Positions 47,817 through 59,667 of a DNA stretch of 64,000 bases are shown here, one piece after another. Origin of the DNA: Limonium bicolor (lineage: Eukaryota; Streptophyta; Magnoliopsida; Caryophyllales; Plumbaginaceae); the NCBI GenBank assembly GCA_023374045.1, contig CM041778.1:100194839-100258838 (forward strand), in the 5' to 3' direction. Numbering within the stretch: the first letter of the stretch is position 1; the number at the start of each line of letters is the position of its first letter. The notes beneath the pieces were generated by a model. The model ran no database searches. It was not told where the DNA came from and saw only the letters and a program-made list of their open reading frames with translations. The position numbers and the translations under genes were made by a program.

Positions 47817-49782
47817 AGGGGGGCCTCTAATTTATTGTGTTGGAAAGAAAGAAATGAAGGTCTCAATCTACCTAGCTATTCAAGAACTTACAGAAACAGG
47901 TACTCTTTCTAAAAAATGGGCCCTGTAAACCAGTGACCAAGTTTATGCCAAATATCAACTATTATTAATTTGTAGTCAAATCTTAGTATATGATTTTTGA
48001 TAAGGACATGGGATTGTAACCTTGCTATAGAAAGAAACCTGATGTACATTATTATATATAAAAAACAACTTCAATCGTTCTGTGTTAATTTGGTTAGTGA
48101 TTATTAATGGTGCCTGTCATTTGTAGAGTTCACATCCCAAGTGTACGTCAATTAACGTATTGGAATCAACTCCTCCCCATAGTCACATTAATTGTCTGTT
48201 TCCTTCTCGCTTTCATTTTCTATTTAATGTTTAATGAAGTAGTTATAACTCAAGTCTCAAAGTGTGATTGATGTACGTTTAACCTGGTAGTCATATATGA
48301 TGCTACGGTTTGCTTCTGTAACAAAGAAATAAATGTGTTTCCTAGCTCATTCTTTCAATTTGTTTTACCGGCGCTGAAACAATCTGATCACTATGTGGTA
48401 AGAAGTTTGATTTAAGTTGATCATGCAGCGGCTTTTGTTTTTCTTTTGCTTGGTAAAGCTGTTTCTATATTCATTGAGCTTTTTTCTCTATGTTTCATGT
48501 GATGTGGCTGGAAACGTTATGTTTTGTCCTTTGTTATTTGCTGCATATAGATGTTAAAGGAACTACGACATGGGTTAGCGTCCAAGATGTTTGAATTGCT
48601 AATATATGTCATTGATTGGAGTTTTATGTTGTTTCTTTGAATTCTGTATGGGTAAACCGCTACAAGTCCGTTTTTATGTGAATTATTGTCTCTGATTTAA
48701 CCTACTGTTTGCAGAGTCAAGGAATATTTCTAAATGGTGAACAAAGATCAAATGAAGTGTTCCTGCTTAAACCTGGAGTTCCAGATCAGATTTTTAGATT
48801 CGATTTTTGTTAAATGTGCTCTTTTTTTTCTTTCCTGTAGAATACTCCAACTCTTGGGACAAATTTATTCTGCTTGTACGGTTCTGTTAGATGCTCTCTT
48901 TTTTTTTCAACGTGTAGAACACTCCAGCTCAATCCTCTGTTTAGAAAGGGAAACAAGAGTGGTCGGGAACATCTTATGTGAAATGAAAGAAAAAAAATGC
49001 CTTTTTTGGCTTTTTTTTGATAAGAAGTTTGTTTCCATTCTATTTAACATGATATACAATTTAGTATCCGAAAAGTGTATGATAAATACATAATTTAATG
49101 TCCGGATATATAAACTAGCGTTTGATAAATATTGATGATAAATGGACACAAGTTAGCGTCTGAATAGCAACCTAGCGTCCAAAGATCAAAATTAGCATCT
49201 GATGAGTAGAAGCAATTTAGCGTCCGAAGATGTAAATTAGCATCCGATGGGTAGAAGCAATTTAGCGTCCGAAAAAAGTTGGACGCAAATCTGTAATTAA
49301 TTTGTCTCCAGTTAGTTAGCGTCTGATTAAGAGATTTGCGACCATTTATCAGACGCTATTTAGCGTCCAATTGTGGACGCTAACAAGTAGACGCAAAATA
49401 GCGTCCGAAACAAAATGGACGCCAAGCGGACGCAAATTAGTGTCCGCGGACGCAAAAAAGAAATTAGCGTCCAGGCTTTTAGCGTCTGATATTCATCGGA
49501 CGCTAAACATCAAAAATCGGACGCTAAACACATTTAGCGTCCGATTAATGATGTTTAGCGTCCGAAAACGTCGGACGCTAAATCCTGTTTTTTTTGTAGT
49601 GGTACTATTGGTTGGTGGGTATTAATACTTGGTGGATGAAACACTTCCGCGAAAGGCAAGACAAAACAACTGGTCCTCATTCCCGGATGTATATAATTAT
49701 GACCAACTTCACAACCAGAATTGTTTACAGATGCGTGCAAATATTGTCTCCCCCTATCCAATGCTTGTTTCATATAATTAAG

Positions 49783-50160
49783 GAAAAATTACATTCCACC
49801 ATAAAGTTTGGTAAAATTACACACCTCACCTATGAGGTTTTAAAAATTATTTTTCTCATCCATGTGGTTTCTCATATTTTACATCCGTCAACTTTTCTAT
49901 TTTTTTGTTCAACTTAAGATATGCTTAAATGTTACCCAAAATTGATGAAACGATACATGGACGATGCTAAAGTGTTATATTTTGGTCAAGCGTGAAAATC
50001 CAAAGTTTTTTAAGCTCACATGTGATATGTGGGACCCAATGAAACATGTAAAATTCTCGAATGTAAAACGAGGGAAATCACATGGGTGAGGAAAGTAATT
50101 TTTACGTGGGTATGGTGTATAATTTCACCAAACGTCATGGATGAGGGATGTATACAATAT
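49783..50160. mobile_element. Inverted-repeat MITE-like element
   Basis: The left segment CACCATAAAGTTTGGTAAAA and the reversed right segment CATGACGTTTGGTGAAA correspond, with further matches (ACACACC/ATACACC). Ends and target duplication are not clear. Confidence 0.5.
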
Positions 50161-50372
50161 TGGGTGCGTTTGTGGACTCCTAGCGTTTGAAACACCGTTT
50201 TGCATCTATTTCAGCGTCGCTTCCACTATTTCTCCCCTACTTTATTCAAACACTGCATTCAAGCGTTGATCTAACAGTTTCCATTACTTTCAGTACTGTC
50301 GATCCCACAATTTCTCCTCTACCTTATTCTGACAACTACATCTAACAGCTGACCTGTAATTTGTCCTTGTAG

Positions 50373-50907
50373 ACAGGTGGAGCTAGAAACTGCAATTTAG
50401 GGTATAATATACGTCGTTTAATATCATGTTTTATATGACATATATATTAACAAAGTACCGCTACTTATCAAAAATTATAAAAAACTTCTCATACATAAGA
50501 CATTTCTCACTACTACTCTAAATATGGTTACCAAAATCCATAAAAATTAATGTTGTACCTCAATACATGTATACAACAGTCTGTAGAAGACCAAAATAAT
50601 TAATTCATTGATGAGTCAAAGTATGGATGGTAACAAAAGGGGTTGATTGAAGCATGTTTTTCCCTCTCTTTCTTTTATCACTGTTGATTTTTTGGGAGTA
50701 AGAGATTTGGGGAGACAATTTACACTTTTAAAAGCTACTTCATCCTATTCAAAATATCTAGACAGATTTAAGTCCAGATTCATCTCTAAAATGACCTCTA
50801 AAATGATAATTATTTTAAATAGGATGGAGTATTAAAGATACTTTTTAACTAGAAAAATTATTGAGGGGTCATGCCATCCCCACCCTCTCTCTACCTCCGC
50901 CTTAGCT
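50373..50907. mobile_element. hAT MITE with nested Stowaway
   Basis: The left end ACAGGTGGAGCTAGAAAC resembles the reversed right end AGGCGGAGGTAGAGAG. Flanks CCTTGTAG and GCTTGTAG (7 of 8 bases). Non-coding. Confidence 0.6.
50738..50829. mobile_element. 92-bp Stowaway MITE
   Basis: TA|CTTCATCCTATTCAAAATA ... TATTTTAAATAGGATGGAG|TA: near-perfect inverted ends with TA duplication, inside the hAT MITE. Confidence 0.75.
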
Positions 50908-50915
50908 GCTTGTAG

Positions 50916-52825
50916 TTGACTCACCATTATTTTCATTAGTTTCCAAATATATTGGAAAGTGTTTAATGTAAGCGTTCAAAAGCAGTATTTTCATTCCTTT
51001 TCCTTGTCGGTGTCACTATTTTTCATCTATTTTATTTCAACGGTTATGTTTGACAATTGACAACTGCAGGTCATATCAAAAGGACCCATACTATACGCAT
51101 ATCACTTGCTTTTTAATCTGTGAAAGCAGACGAAGTTTCTTGATCATGAATTAGCTTTGCTTTCAAGTTATGCATATATTAACAACTTTCGCTTTTAATT
51201 ATATGATCGTGATGTATGAAAAATGCATGATAATTGTAACATTTAAGAAGAAAAGAGAAGAAATGAAACACTTTCTTTAGTATATATATATGCGGTAGGG
51301 GTTTTGACCCAACCACAAACCAGGCAGTGTGTTTCTCGCTTTGCCCATGCTGTACTTTATTATAAAGAAGGAAAAGAACGACGCATAATAGAAATTAGAA
51401 AGAAAAAGCACCCCCAATACACCAAACCAACCCCCCGCCTCGAGTCACGCTCGCATGCTGGCGCGCGAATAAAGAAGCAAGCAAGATTATGTTATTTCCA
51501 CCGAGTATTAACATTCTTTACTATATAGTAATATTACTAACATTTTTTCTAGGTGATGGTAAACACTAAAACTTTTCATGCAGGCGGGCTGCACAAAGAG
51601 GAGGGAAAAAGAAATCGCTTTGATTAACAACAAGATTTGAAGCATGCGAAGATAAATCATGTTGGAATGCGAGAATGCATGCGTTCAGTACACTAGGAAA
51701 TGAAAAAAATAAAGGAAAGTGATCAATTTGAACATATATGAGCCTCATTTATTGTGACATACAATCTTTCATTAATATAATTAATCATCAGGGATTGATT
51801 GATTGATCGATCGATCTAATCGTCTTTTTAGCCAGGATTTTATTCTCTCGAATCTTTCTTGATCTCCTTAATAAACAAACGCAAATAAATGTATGGTTCA
51901 ATAAAACAAACAACCGAATGCTACTAGATTAATTATGATAATAAACATGTGTTTATATTAACTATTGTGGCAGGCTTTGTGCTGTGTCATATACTCGTAC
52001 ATAGGGGTAAGGAAGCGTACTGGGGATTTGATCGACCTGTTTCATTAGTTACTAATTATTCCTCTTTTGTTTAGAATAGCGTTGTATATGTCGATCTTGG
52101 ATTTAATTTTCATCTCACCTTGTCGATCGGTGCGCAGATTGAAGTCAAAAGGTCTCACCTTAATAGTATATGCTTTGTATTTATCAATAACAACAATAGT
52201 ACAAATTACGTGTGGGAAACAAATCCTCTCAAAAAGGGAGCCATCGCTAATGGGCTGGAGTATGTTAAGATAGTTAAGACATACTTACGGTGTTAGTCAG
52301 TATAGTTGTTAGTTTTTTTATATATCTATATAATATATTATATATATATAATTAGGGCTATCGGCAATTTTATTATATAGAACTATCGTGGGCCTCATAA
52401 AAATCTCATGTAAACAAAACTCGTGGGAAAAAAACTTAGGAAGAAAAAAAAAATACCCTTCAATATTTAGATATATATATATATCTAGTAGATCCAGACT
52501 TGTTCTCAGGGTTGTATCATCGAAAGAGCTCCCGGTTCTCTGGGATGTACCTCTTTGTAACCTTTATGTTCATCTCATTCTTTCAATAAAGTATATTCAC
52601 AGTTTTATCTTCGTTTCCTTAATTTGCCTTCAACTACTGCAAACGCTAGTGTATTCAAGTTTGGGATATGTTTTCATGGAATCAGAAAGAACTGTTCACA
52701 AGGGAGAACTAGTCATGCGACGGAATCAAGATTGTCAACATACGACACTCCCCTTTGAAAATATAGTAATCTTTTAGAGTAATTTCCCTCTTGATAAAAA
52801 AAGAGCAAGAACAATTAATATTGGA
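50916..52825. other. Intergenic, no gene seen
   Basis: AT-rich with TA runs near 52320-52350 and 52470-52490. The part from about 52290 may be a decayed copia LTR and leader, since a copia gag fragment follows; no second LTR was found. Confidence 0.4.
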
Positions 52826-53500
52826 ATGACATCAAATCAAGACGAAAAAGACAAGGAAAAGATAGATGCGAGCGACGAGAGCAAGAAGAACGTGACTGCC
52901 ATGGATAACTCATATCTATTCTTTTTTTTTTCCAATTCCGATCACCCAGGAATGCTTATGACTGAGAAATTTGATGGTACGGGATTTAGGGCATGGAAAG
53001 AAGAATGATCATTGTGCTAGATGCAAATACAAGCTTGGCTTTGCGGAGGCACCATTGAGCGACACCCGATTGATGTCAAGACTAAGTCTTGGAGACATTG
53101 CAACTTAATGGTGATTTCGTGGATTCTCACCAGTCTGAAGAAGAAGATAGAAAAGTGTGCTTTATTGCACAATGGTTTCTCAGTTGTGGAAGGAACAGCC
53201 ACACGATACGAAGAAGCAAACATAACGGGGATCTACTCCCTCCACCATAAACTGAGTGAAACTAGGTAAGAAGGAGAGACCATCAGCGCCTATAATACAC
53301 GAATCACGGATATATGGGATTAAACTAATACCTCACAATCACAAGAAATCCTTAATTGTGTGTGCGAAGCAGCTACTGGTTACAAGGAGATCTTTGGGAG
53401 ACAAAGGGTTATACAGTTCTTGATGGGAGTCAATGATGGATTCGCTATTGTCAGAGGTAGCATTCTCATGATTAATCTCTTACTTTCCATATAGATGGTA
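52826..53500 (+). pseudogene. copia gag fragment
   Basis: N-terminal part MTSNQDEKDKEK..., then MLMTEKFDGTGFRAWK, and across stops and one frame change LHHKLSETR, EGETISAYNTRITDIWD and RQRVIQFLMGVNDGFAIVRG, the hallmark helices of copia UBN2-type gag. It ends abruptly where the ACCACGG repeat cluster begins. No pol or LTR seen. Confidence 0.82.
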
Positions 53501-53512
53501 TATTCTATATTC

Positions 53513-53850
53513 ACTAGTGCATAAAATGTTTTATACCACGGTTATTTTACTTAAAAACCACGGTTATAAACCGTGGTTTATGCTCGCGTCGTATATTAAA
53601 AAATAGCTATAAACGACGGTTCATAACCGTCGTTTAAAGTAAGAGAAAAAACCACGGTTGGTTGAAACCGTCGTTTAAGACCCCTTCTCTCACGATATTC
53701 ATTGACTTTATACGACGGTTGAGAGTCTGAACCGTGGTATAAAGTGCGTAATAAATGACGGTTCTTATCAAAACCGTGGTATATAATGTTTATAATCAAC
53801 GAATAAACCACGGTTATACATAAAACCGTGGTTTATAGTCTGTGAACTTT
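53513..53850. repeat. Cluster of ACCACGGTTTATA-type inverted repeats
   Basis: Starts CACTAGTGCATAAAATG and then has more than ten copies of ACCACGGTT / AACCGTGGT and ACGACGGTT / AACCGTCGT in alternating orientation. This looks like the subterminal region of a CACTA-type element, but no opposite end was found. Confidence 0.65.
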
Positions 53851-54609
53851 TTTTTCAAATCGTCGGCGATTTAGCGCCGGCTTCAATTAATCTCAACAGA
53901 GCGCAGACACAAGAGAATGGCCAGAACATGTATTGAAATACCCCTAATTAATTAAACATTGATTAAACATATAATCAATTAAATTACAACAAATTAAACA
54001 CTACAATGTTTGACTGAAAGCAAGAATTACACCCTTTGACCTTTTAGGGTGAAAATATACCCAAATGAACTCCTTAGGATCTAAAATTTTGTCCTAAGCA
54101 CTATAACTCATAAATGAACACAATAAAACCGTTTCAAAGGGAAACCAAGCTTAGAAACTCATTGGAACACAAAATGTGCTCTAAGCTTCCTTAAAGCACA
54201 TTTTTGTGGGTTTGTTTCCAAAATGAGTTTTGTTTGATTTTAGGGTCTTGAATACCCTTAAATATACTAATGTGACATAATGTACCACATTATAATACCT
54301 AATTCAAAGTTTTTCAAAAAAAAATCATAAATATGTGCATTGGTTTATGAATAGTAACCATAGTGCAAAAATAACACTTAATCTCTTAATCTAGTCAATG
54401 GTCAATATCCCTCCCTTGACCTTGACCATTATTTCCGCCAATTTAAGGCCTCCTCCTAAGCATGTGGCCGTCCTCTCAAGTAAATAAAGATGACTCATCA
54501 AAACAACTTTTATAAAGTAAAGATAAGGCATCATTATTAACTTAATTAATCAAATCCCTTCATCTTTCCACATTGCCTTATCCTTTCTCCTGCTCTTAGA
54601 GCTTTCTTC
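53851..54609. other. Intergenic, no gene seen
   Basis: AT-rich, no feature recognised. Confidence 0.45.
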
Positions 54610-54617
54610 AGCTGAAG

Positions 54618-55138
54618 TAGGGGTGTCAAAATCGGGTTTCAGGTCGGGTTGAGCTCAACCCGAACCTGACCCGAAAATAGTTTTGGTCAACCCGAACCTG
54701 ACCCGAAAATAGTTTTGGTCAACCCGAACCCGACCCGAACCTGGAGCGGGTTGTACTTCTTTAACCCGAACCTGGAGCGGGTTAACCCGAACCCGACCCG
54801 TTTTTTCAAAATTTTATTTTATTTTTAAAATTTTGGATTATTTATAAAAAAATATAATACTATAATATTAATTATTATATACAATATATAATCATATGTT
54901 ATCGGTTAAATGTTTATTTTTCATAAATTAATCATTAAATACTAATTAAGTGTTTATTTAATTATTATTTTTTCGGGTTACGGGTTAGCGGGTTCAACCC
55001 GAACCCAAAGCGGGTTTCAATGACCCAACCCGAACCCGACCCGAAAATCATTTCGGGTCAAAATCTCAACCCGAACCCGGCTTTTTACGGGTCGGTTTCG
55101 GGTCGGGTTTCGGGTTCGGGTCAAGATTGACATCCCTA
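54618..55138. mobile_element. hAT-type non-autonomous element with AACCCGAACC repeats
   Basis: 521 bp. Ends TAGGGGTGTCAAAATCGGG and, reversed, TAGGGATGTCAATCTTGACC. Perfect 8-bp duplication AGCTGAAG (54610-54617, 55139-55146). Subterminal AACCCGAACCCGACCCG-like runs in inverted orientation flank an AT-rich core, the same plan as the elements at 3039 and 16044. Confidence 0.9.
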
Positions 55139-55655
55139 AGCTGAAGGAAACCTCCTAAAATATCTAAGGTGAGTCACGCATGACCATTGACCAAAATAAG
55201 ACAATATCTCCTTATAAGCTCATTTTTTCTTCCTTCTCTCATTCACCTTTATTCTTTCAGCCGTAAGCAACCCAAACCCTCTCTCTTGCTGCTTCCAAAA
55301 CCGGTGGCAACCACCAACTTCCATGGTCAACACCTCATGCTCTAGGTAAGCTCTTATGACATGGATATGCTCATTCTCTTCCTCTTTTCTTCTCCTTTCC
55401 ATTGAACTCACCCATTCCCATTTCCATCCAGCAACCTAGGCTGAGTTGGTGCTTGAAGTAGAGGAAGTTTTCGACTAGAACTAAGGGAAGAAAGGGAAGC
55501 AAGTTCCAACAACTTATTAAGGTAAAAATCATGCATTAAGCCATCTTAGCCTCCTTCTCCATTTCCGGTAATGGTTCCCAGTTTTCTTTAGCTTATTCTT
55601 TGGTTCTCTTCATGAAAAATCAGAGGAGAACATCCAAGCTTCAAGAGGTAGCAAG

Positions 55656-57040
55656 TGATAAGTGCGAAATATATCTATTTTCAAGGCTATATTTTATGTT
55701 ATATTTCCAATGAATTATGACATATTTCACACTTATCATATATTTTTCCTTATATTTATGTTTAGATTTGAGCTGATGGATTTTATGTGTCAATTGCAGG
55801 AATTATATATATATATATATATATATAATATTATATATATATATATATATCACGAAACATCACGCTGATTTAATGATTATAATAATCATTTACTAATCAT
55901 CATCACACTCACGGCAACATTTATTAACGGACGAGATGAATATCAACAATGTTTTTATAATTTTTTCTTTTATCACTTATCATGATGACTTCATCAGCCT
56001 TTATACACATGACTACCGTATCAATTTGGTTGTTCATATAAAGAGAGAAGCGAGGGTTTTCGAGAGGGGAATTCACGCTCTGTACACCGCGCCTCCACAG
56101 AGGCTTATGCCTCCAGCCTCCATCTCCACTCTTCCACATCCACACAAGTCCATCATTGTTAGCACTTCACACTTTTAACAGAGGATTAATGCAGAGACAT
56201 GTGACGACAGAAAGCGGAGTGAGGATCTTCTTAATAGAGTTTCTTCTTCCCTTTTTATCTAATTTGTCAATGTGTTATTCCTTTGTTGTTTTTGTTACTT
56301 TTATAGTCATGTTAGCGTAGTTAGTTTAGCTCCCCGGATTGGGGTAGCAAACTGGATCTTTATATTTATTTTGTAATCTCTTTACTATTTATTAATGCAG
56401 TAGTTTAATTCCTGTTCTTCATGTGCTTTAATTCTCTAGCTAATTATTAAAGCAATCCTTGTAGTTTTCTAATCAAAATGCGGCGCTGAGATTAGTTAAT
56501 AAGACATAGGAAGTTAAACCGGATTAACGACTAGAAGCATGGTTTGCCTATAGGTTAATCTGTCTCCAATAGGAATTGTTAATAATGCGATTGGTTAGAA
56601 TTGACTTGGGCATGGTTTGCGGCTTGTTATTTCTACCAGTTAGGATTCGTTGTACAAGGACCGGTCAACGGGTTAATTAAGATTCCTGAGTTTATTGCAG
56701 AATTAGGGAAGAGTTTATTAATAATTGGAAAGTGAAGGTTTGCAGAACAATCCGGGGTGCTTCTTTAGATTCAATACTTATTTCTTTATTTAGTTTATTT
56801 TTATCTTTTTACTGTTTCATTATTTTATGTTAGTTTGTTTAGTCATTCTTTTTATTAAATTAAGTAAAACCTGAAAAAGTGATGTTTCCTGTTTTCTTAG
56901 TTTAGTTTCTCAGTTAGTAAATAAATTGTCAATTAATTGAACGAGGTCCCTGAGATCGACAACCCCCACTCAATTCACTATTCCGCAAAACGATAGGTAC
57001 ACTGCCTAAGTAGAAGTATAGTAAACATATTTCTGCTACA
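55656..57040 (+). repeat. 5' LTR of the non-autonomous gypsy-type element
   Basis: 1385 bp. TATAAAG near 56037 is a plausible promoter. The TA run at 55805-55850 is longer than in the 3' LTR. Confidence 0.94.
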
Positions 57041-57046
57041 AGTTTT

Positions 57047-57064
57047 TGGCGCCGTTGCCGGGGA
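57047..57064 (+). promoter_or_regulatory. Primer-binding site, tRNA-Asp type
   Basis: 18 nt complementary to the tRNA-Asp 3' end, six bases after the LTR. Confidence 0.9.
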
Positions 57065-57631
57065 CCTCTGACACAGTTAATTGACATTTTTATTTATCTG
57101 ATTGAGATTTTTTTTTTTGAGTTTTATCTTTTTTTATTTTTGTATTTTTTTTTCTTTTTGTTTCTTGTTTAGTCGGTTAGTATTATCCCCGTTAGTGTTT
57201 TATTTTAGTTTTTAATTAGCTCATTAATTTTCGATTTCCTTTAATCTTTTTCTTCTCTTACATTTTTTTTTTTAGTCGTACTCGGTTCTAGTTAGGTGTA
57301 CTGTGATTTCTTTTTAATATTTTTTTTTCTTCTTCTTGATTTTTACTTTAGTCGTACGTAAATAAGATTTTAGGTTTAAGTATATCTTTGTTCTAGCTTT
57401 TAAGATTAAATTTTATTTCGATTGAATAGTTTTTCGTTCGATTGTTTCCATTTTTTTTTCAGTCAGGATATACTTGTTTATTTACTAGTGCATAATTTAA
57501 TTTGACCGTTTATTTGTATTTTAGTTTTATTCTTTTGAGTTAGTTAATTTTTTTTTTCTCTGTTCCTTCTCTAGTATTAGTTCTATTTTTCTTTGTATTT
57601 TGGTTTTTGTTTTTTAGACTAGTTACTGAGG

Positions 57632-58234
57632 ATGGAGAGCAGTTACGATGCAGAGACAAGATTGATGGTGGAACGAGCTTTACAGCGCAAGAGGGAAGCA
57701 GTACTTGCTTTTCAGAGACTGATTGGATATCAACCACCACCACAATCTGATCGAGAACTTTATTGGTGGGAAAGTCCTTCGCCTGTAGAGCAGAATATCT
57801 TGCCCGAGCCTAACTCCGAGCCGGTAGAAGCACCAGTTGAGGACGATTTCATAAAAGATGAAGAGATTAAAGCTTCTACCGCAATTGTTTGCCAGAATGA
57901 AGTTTCCATGGAGCCTCACCAACTGGAAGAGGATATATATATTCTCGAAACTGAGGAGAAAGCGCCACCACCAATTGATTTGCAATTTCAACTTTGCCTC
58001 CAGGAGCCTCAACAAAAGGAGGAGGACGTTTATGTCCTCGAATTTGAGGAAGATAATTCATCATCACCTGATCTCCAATTAGAAATACGTTATCGGCAAT
58101 ATCTCCTCAAACATCAGGTTTTGTGGAGTATTTACTTTCCTATTTTATTTGCCGAAGTAACACTTTGTTTTGATCCAGGTGGTTTGCTTTTAATTACTGT
58201 CTATTTCGTTTTCCTGGCAAAGCTGTTGTTTTGA
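57632..58234 (+). CDS. Acidic protein of the non-autonomous element, unknown function
   Basis: 200 residues from ATG 57632, the only substantial frame in the element, preceded by a long T-rich leader. The N-terminal third is helical and charged (RLMVERALQRKREAVLAFQR). The middle is strongly acidic and has a twice-repeated motif (EEDIYILETEE at about 99-109, EEDVYVLEFEED at about 133-144). The C-terminus is hydrophobic (VLWSIYFPILFAEVTLCF and LLLITVYFVFLAKLLF), suggesting two membrane segments. No gag, protease or env family recognised. It is intact despite no obvious replication role, which hints at selection or youth. Could be a remnant of an env-like ORF of Athila-type elements. Confidence 0.65.
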   Translation: MESSYDAETRLMVERALQRKREAVLAFQRLIGYQPPPQSDRELYWWESPSPVEQNILPEPNSEPVEAPVEDDFIKDEEIKASTAIVCQNEVSMEPHQLEEDIYILETEEKAPPPIDLQFQLCLQEPQQKEEDVYVLEFEEDNSSSPDLQLEIRYRQYLLKHQVLWSIYFPILFAEVTLCFDPGGLLLITVYFVFLAKLLF

Positions 58235-58286
58235 TCCAGGATAACGAAGCAAGAGTCTAGCCAAAGACTATAAAGATGGGCAGCTT

Positions 58287-58304
58287 ACTGGGAGGCAACC
58301 CAGT
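58287..58304 (+). other. Hairpin ACTGGG-AGGCAA-CCCAGT
   Basis: A perfect 6-bp stem with a 6-base loop, just after the ORF. A GGGAGGCAACCC hairpin is a common feature of Athila/Tat-type plant retroelements. Its role is unknown to me. Confidence 0.7.
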
Positions 58305-58528
58305 GGTTAAATTTATGTTTTATTTTTGTTTTTATTTTCTGGTTTTATTTTTATTTTTCTTTCATTCAGAAGTGGCAATGGTGCCTGTGCTTTAATGCAA
58401 CGCTTTCGGCGTTTTTGTGGTAGTTGTGAGTGTGTGCAGGTGAAATTTTTATTATGGTGGTTGATGTACCCCCAAGGCTGGACACTTGCTGGAACGCAAA
58501 TGTGAGGAACGCTACCCCCTTGTTCAAG

Positions 58529-59667
58529 CTTAAGTGTGAGGAAGGGATCTTCCTCAATCTACGATATAAGGGGAGTTTTAGTTTCCTTTATTATTTTTTT
58601 TCTATGTGTGTGTTGAGCCTACGATGATTTATATGCTTAAAGATTATTTTTACATTAGTCATCATTGTTCTGAATGAAATCCTTGATGAGTTTGCAATAT
58701 TTAGAAAGTCCTTTTCTTGGTTTTAATTTGTGAACAATGAGGACATTGCTCCTCTTAAGTGTGAGGAAGTAAGGGTACTTTCTAAATATTGACAATTGCA
58801 CTTAATGCCACATTTGTTTTTGGTTGTCCTCTTATTTAGAAAGAATTGCTTCTTTTAAGTGCCAATAAATATTGAATATTCAGGTGAAAATTTGTGTTGA
58901 GGTCTTGAAAACAAGCCTGATGGCCACCTCAAGAATCTTTCTGCTTTTGGCTGTTTGTATGTATAGTTTTATCCAAACTGAATCTATTTTCACTGAAATT
59001 TGGTGGATTAGCTGATTATGAAAACTGAATTAGTCTAGTTTGGGATCTGGGAATGATAAGAAAGTTTGGTATGAAAGGATAAGGCAAGGTACTCCGCTGA
59101 TCTGAATTGAAATTTATTTCTGAACCAAAACAGGCCTCTTCATTCGGTTATTAAGTCCTTGGGGTGCTTCATCACCCGTCTACCTAAGGTCTTGTGATCT
59201 GGGATAGAAGGCCCAAAGCCGCTACATGGGTGAAGAGAAAAGTCTGAGGGGATGAATTGAATATGCAAATGGCAGAAAAGAATGTTAAGGGAAAGGAACT
59301 TTGAAAAGTTAAATGTGTAATTCATTTTTGCTTATTCTGATCATGAGTATGTGGTCTTGAAAGGTATCACGGAATAAGGTGTTACTTCACACCCCTTGTC
59401 ATCCAAAGGTTAGAGGAAAGAAATGGTGGAAGATCCCAAACTATTCAGTTTCAGTTTCTATAATCTAACTTCTCCATGCTTTTTAACTTCACTCTTTTTC
59501 ACTGTTTGCAAAAACCTATAGCTAGTAGCAGAACTTTTCTTTTGATTGTCATTTTGCTTGTTTTCCATCGGCAGTTGTTTGATCCTGAGTTTCAATGCTA
59601 AGGCCCTTAAGAGTAGTCATATTCTGTATTTGCTTGAGGACAAGCAAAAGCTAAGTGTGAGGAAGTT
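58529..59667 (+). repeat. Three polypurine-like TAAGTGTGAGGAAG motifs
   Basis: At 58531-58544, 58756-58769 and 59652-59665. The last abuts the 3' LTR and is the expected polypurine tract; the other two are internal copies. Confidence 0.85.

Larger units (their letters stand above)
45664..49601. mobile_element. CACTA element with TTAGCGTCCGA subterminal repeats
   Basis: 3938 bp from CACTACAAGAAAAACTGG to ...TTTTTTTTGTAGTG, with a perfect 3-bp duplication GTA (45661-45663, 49602-49604). About 250 bp at the left and 450 bp at the right are packed with TTAGCGTCCGAT and its reverse complement, the presumed transposase-binding sites. The interior (46600-49080) has a pyrimidine-rich leader and exon-like pieces but no transposase I can recognise. 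Confidence 0.93.
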
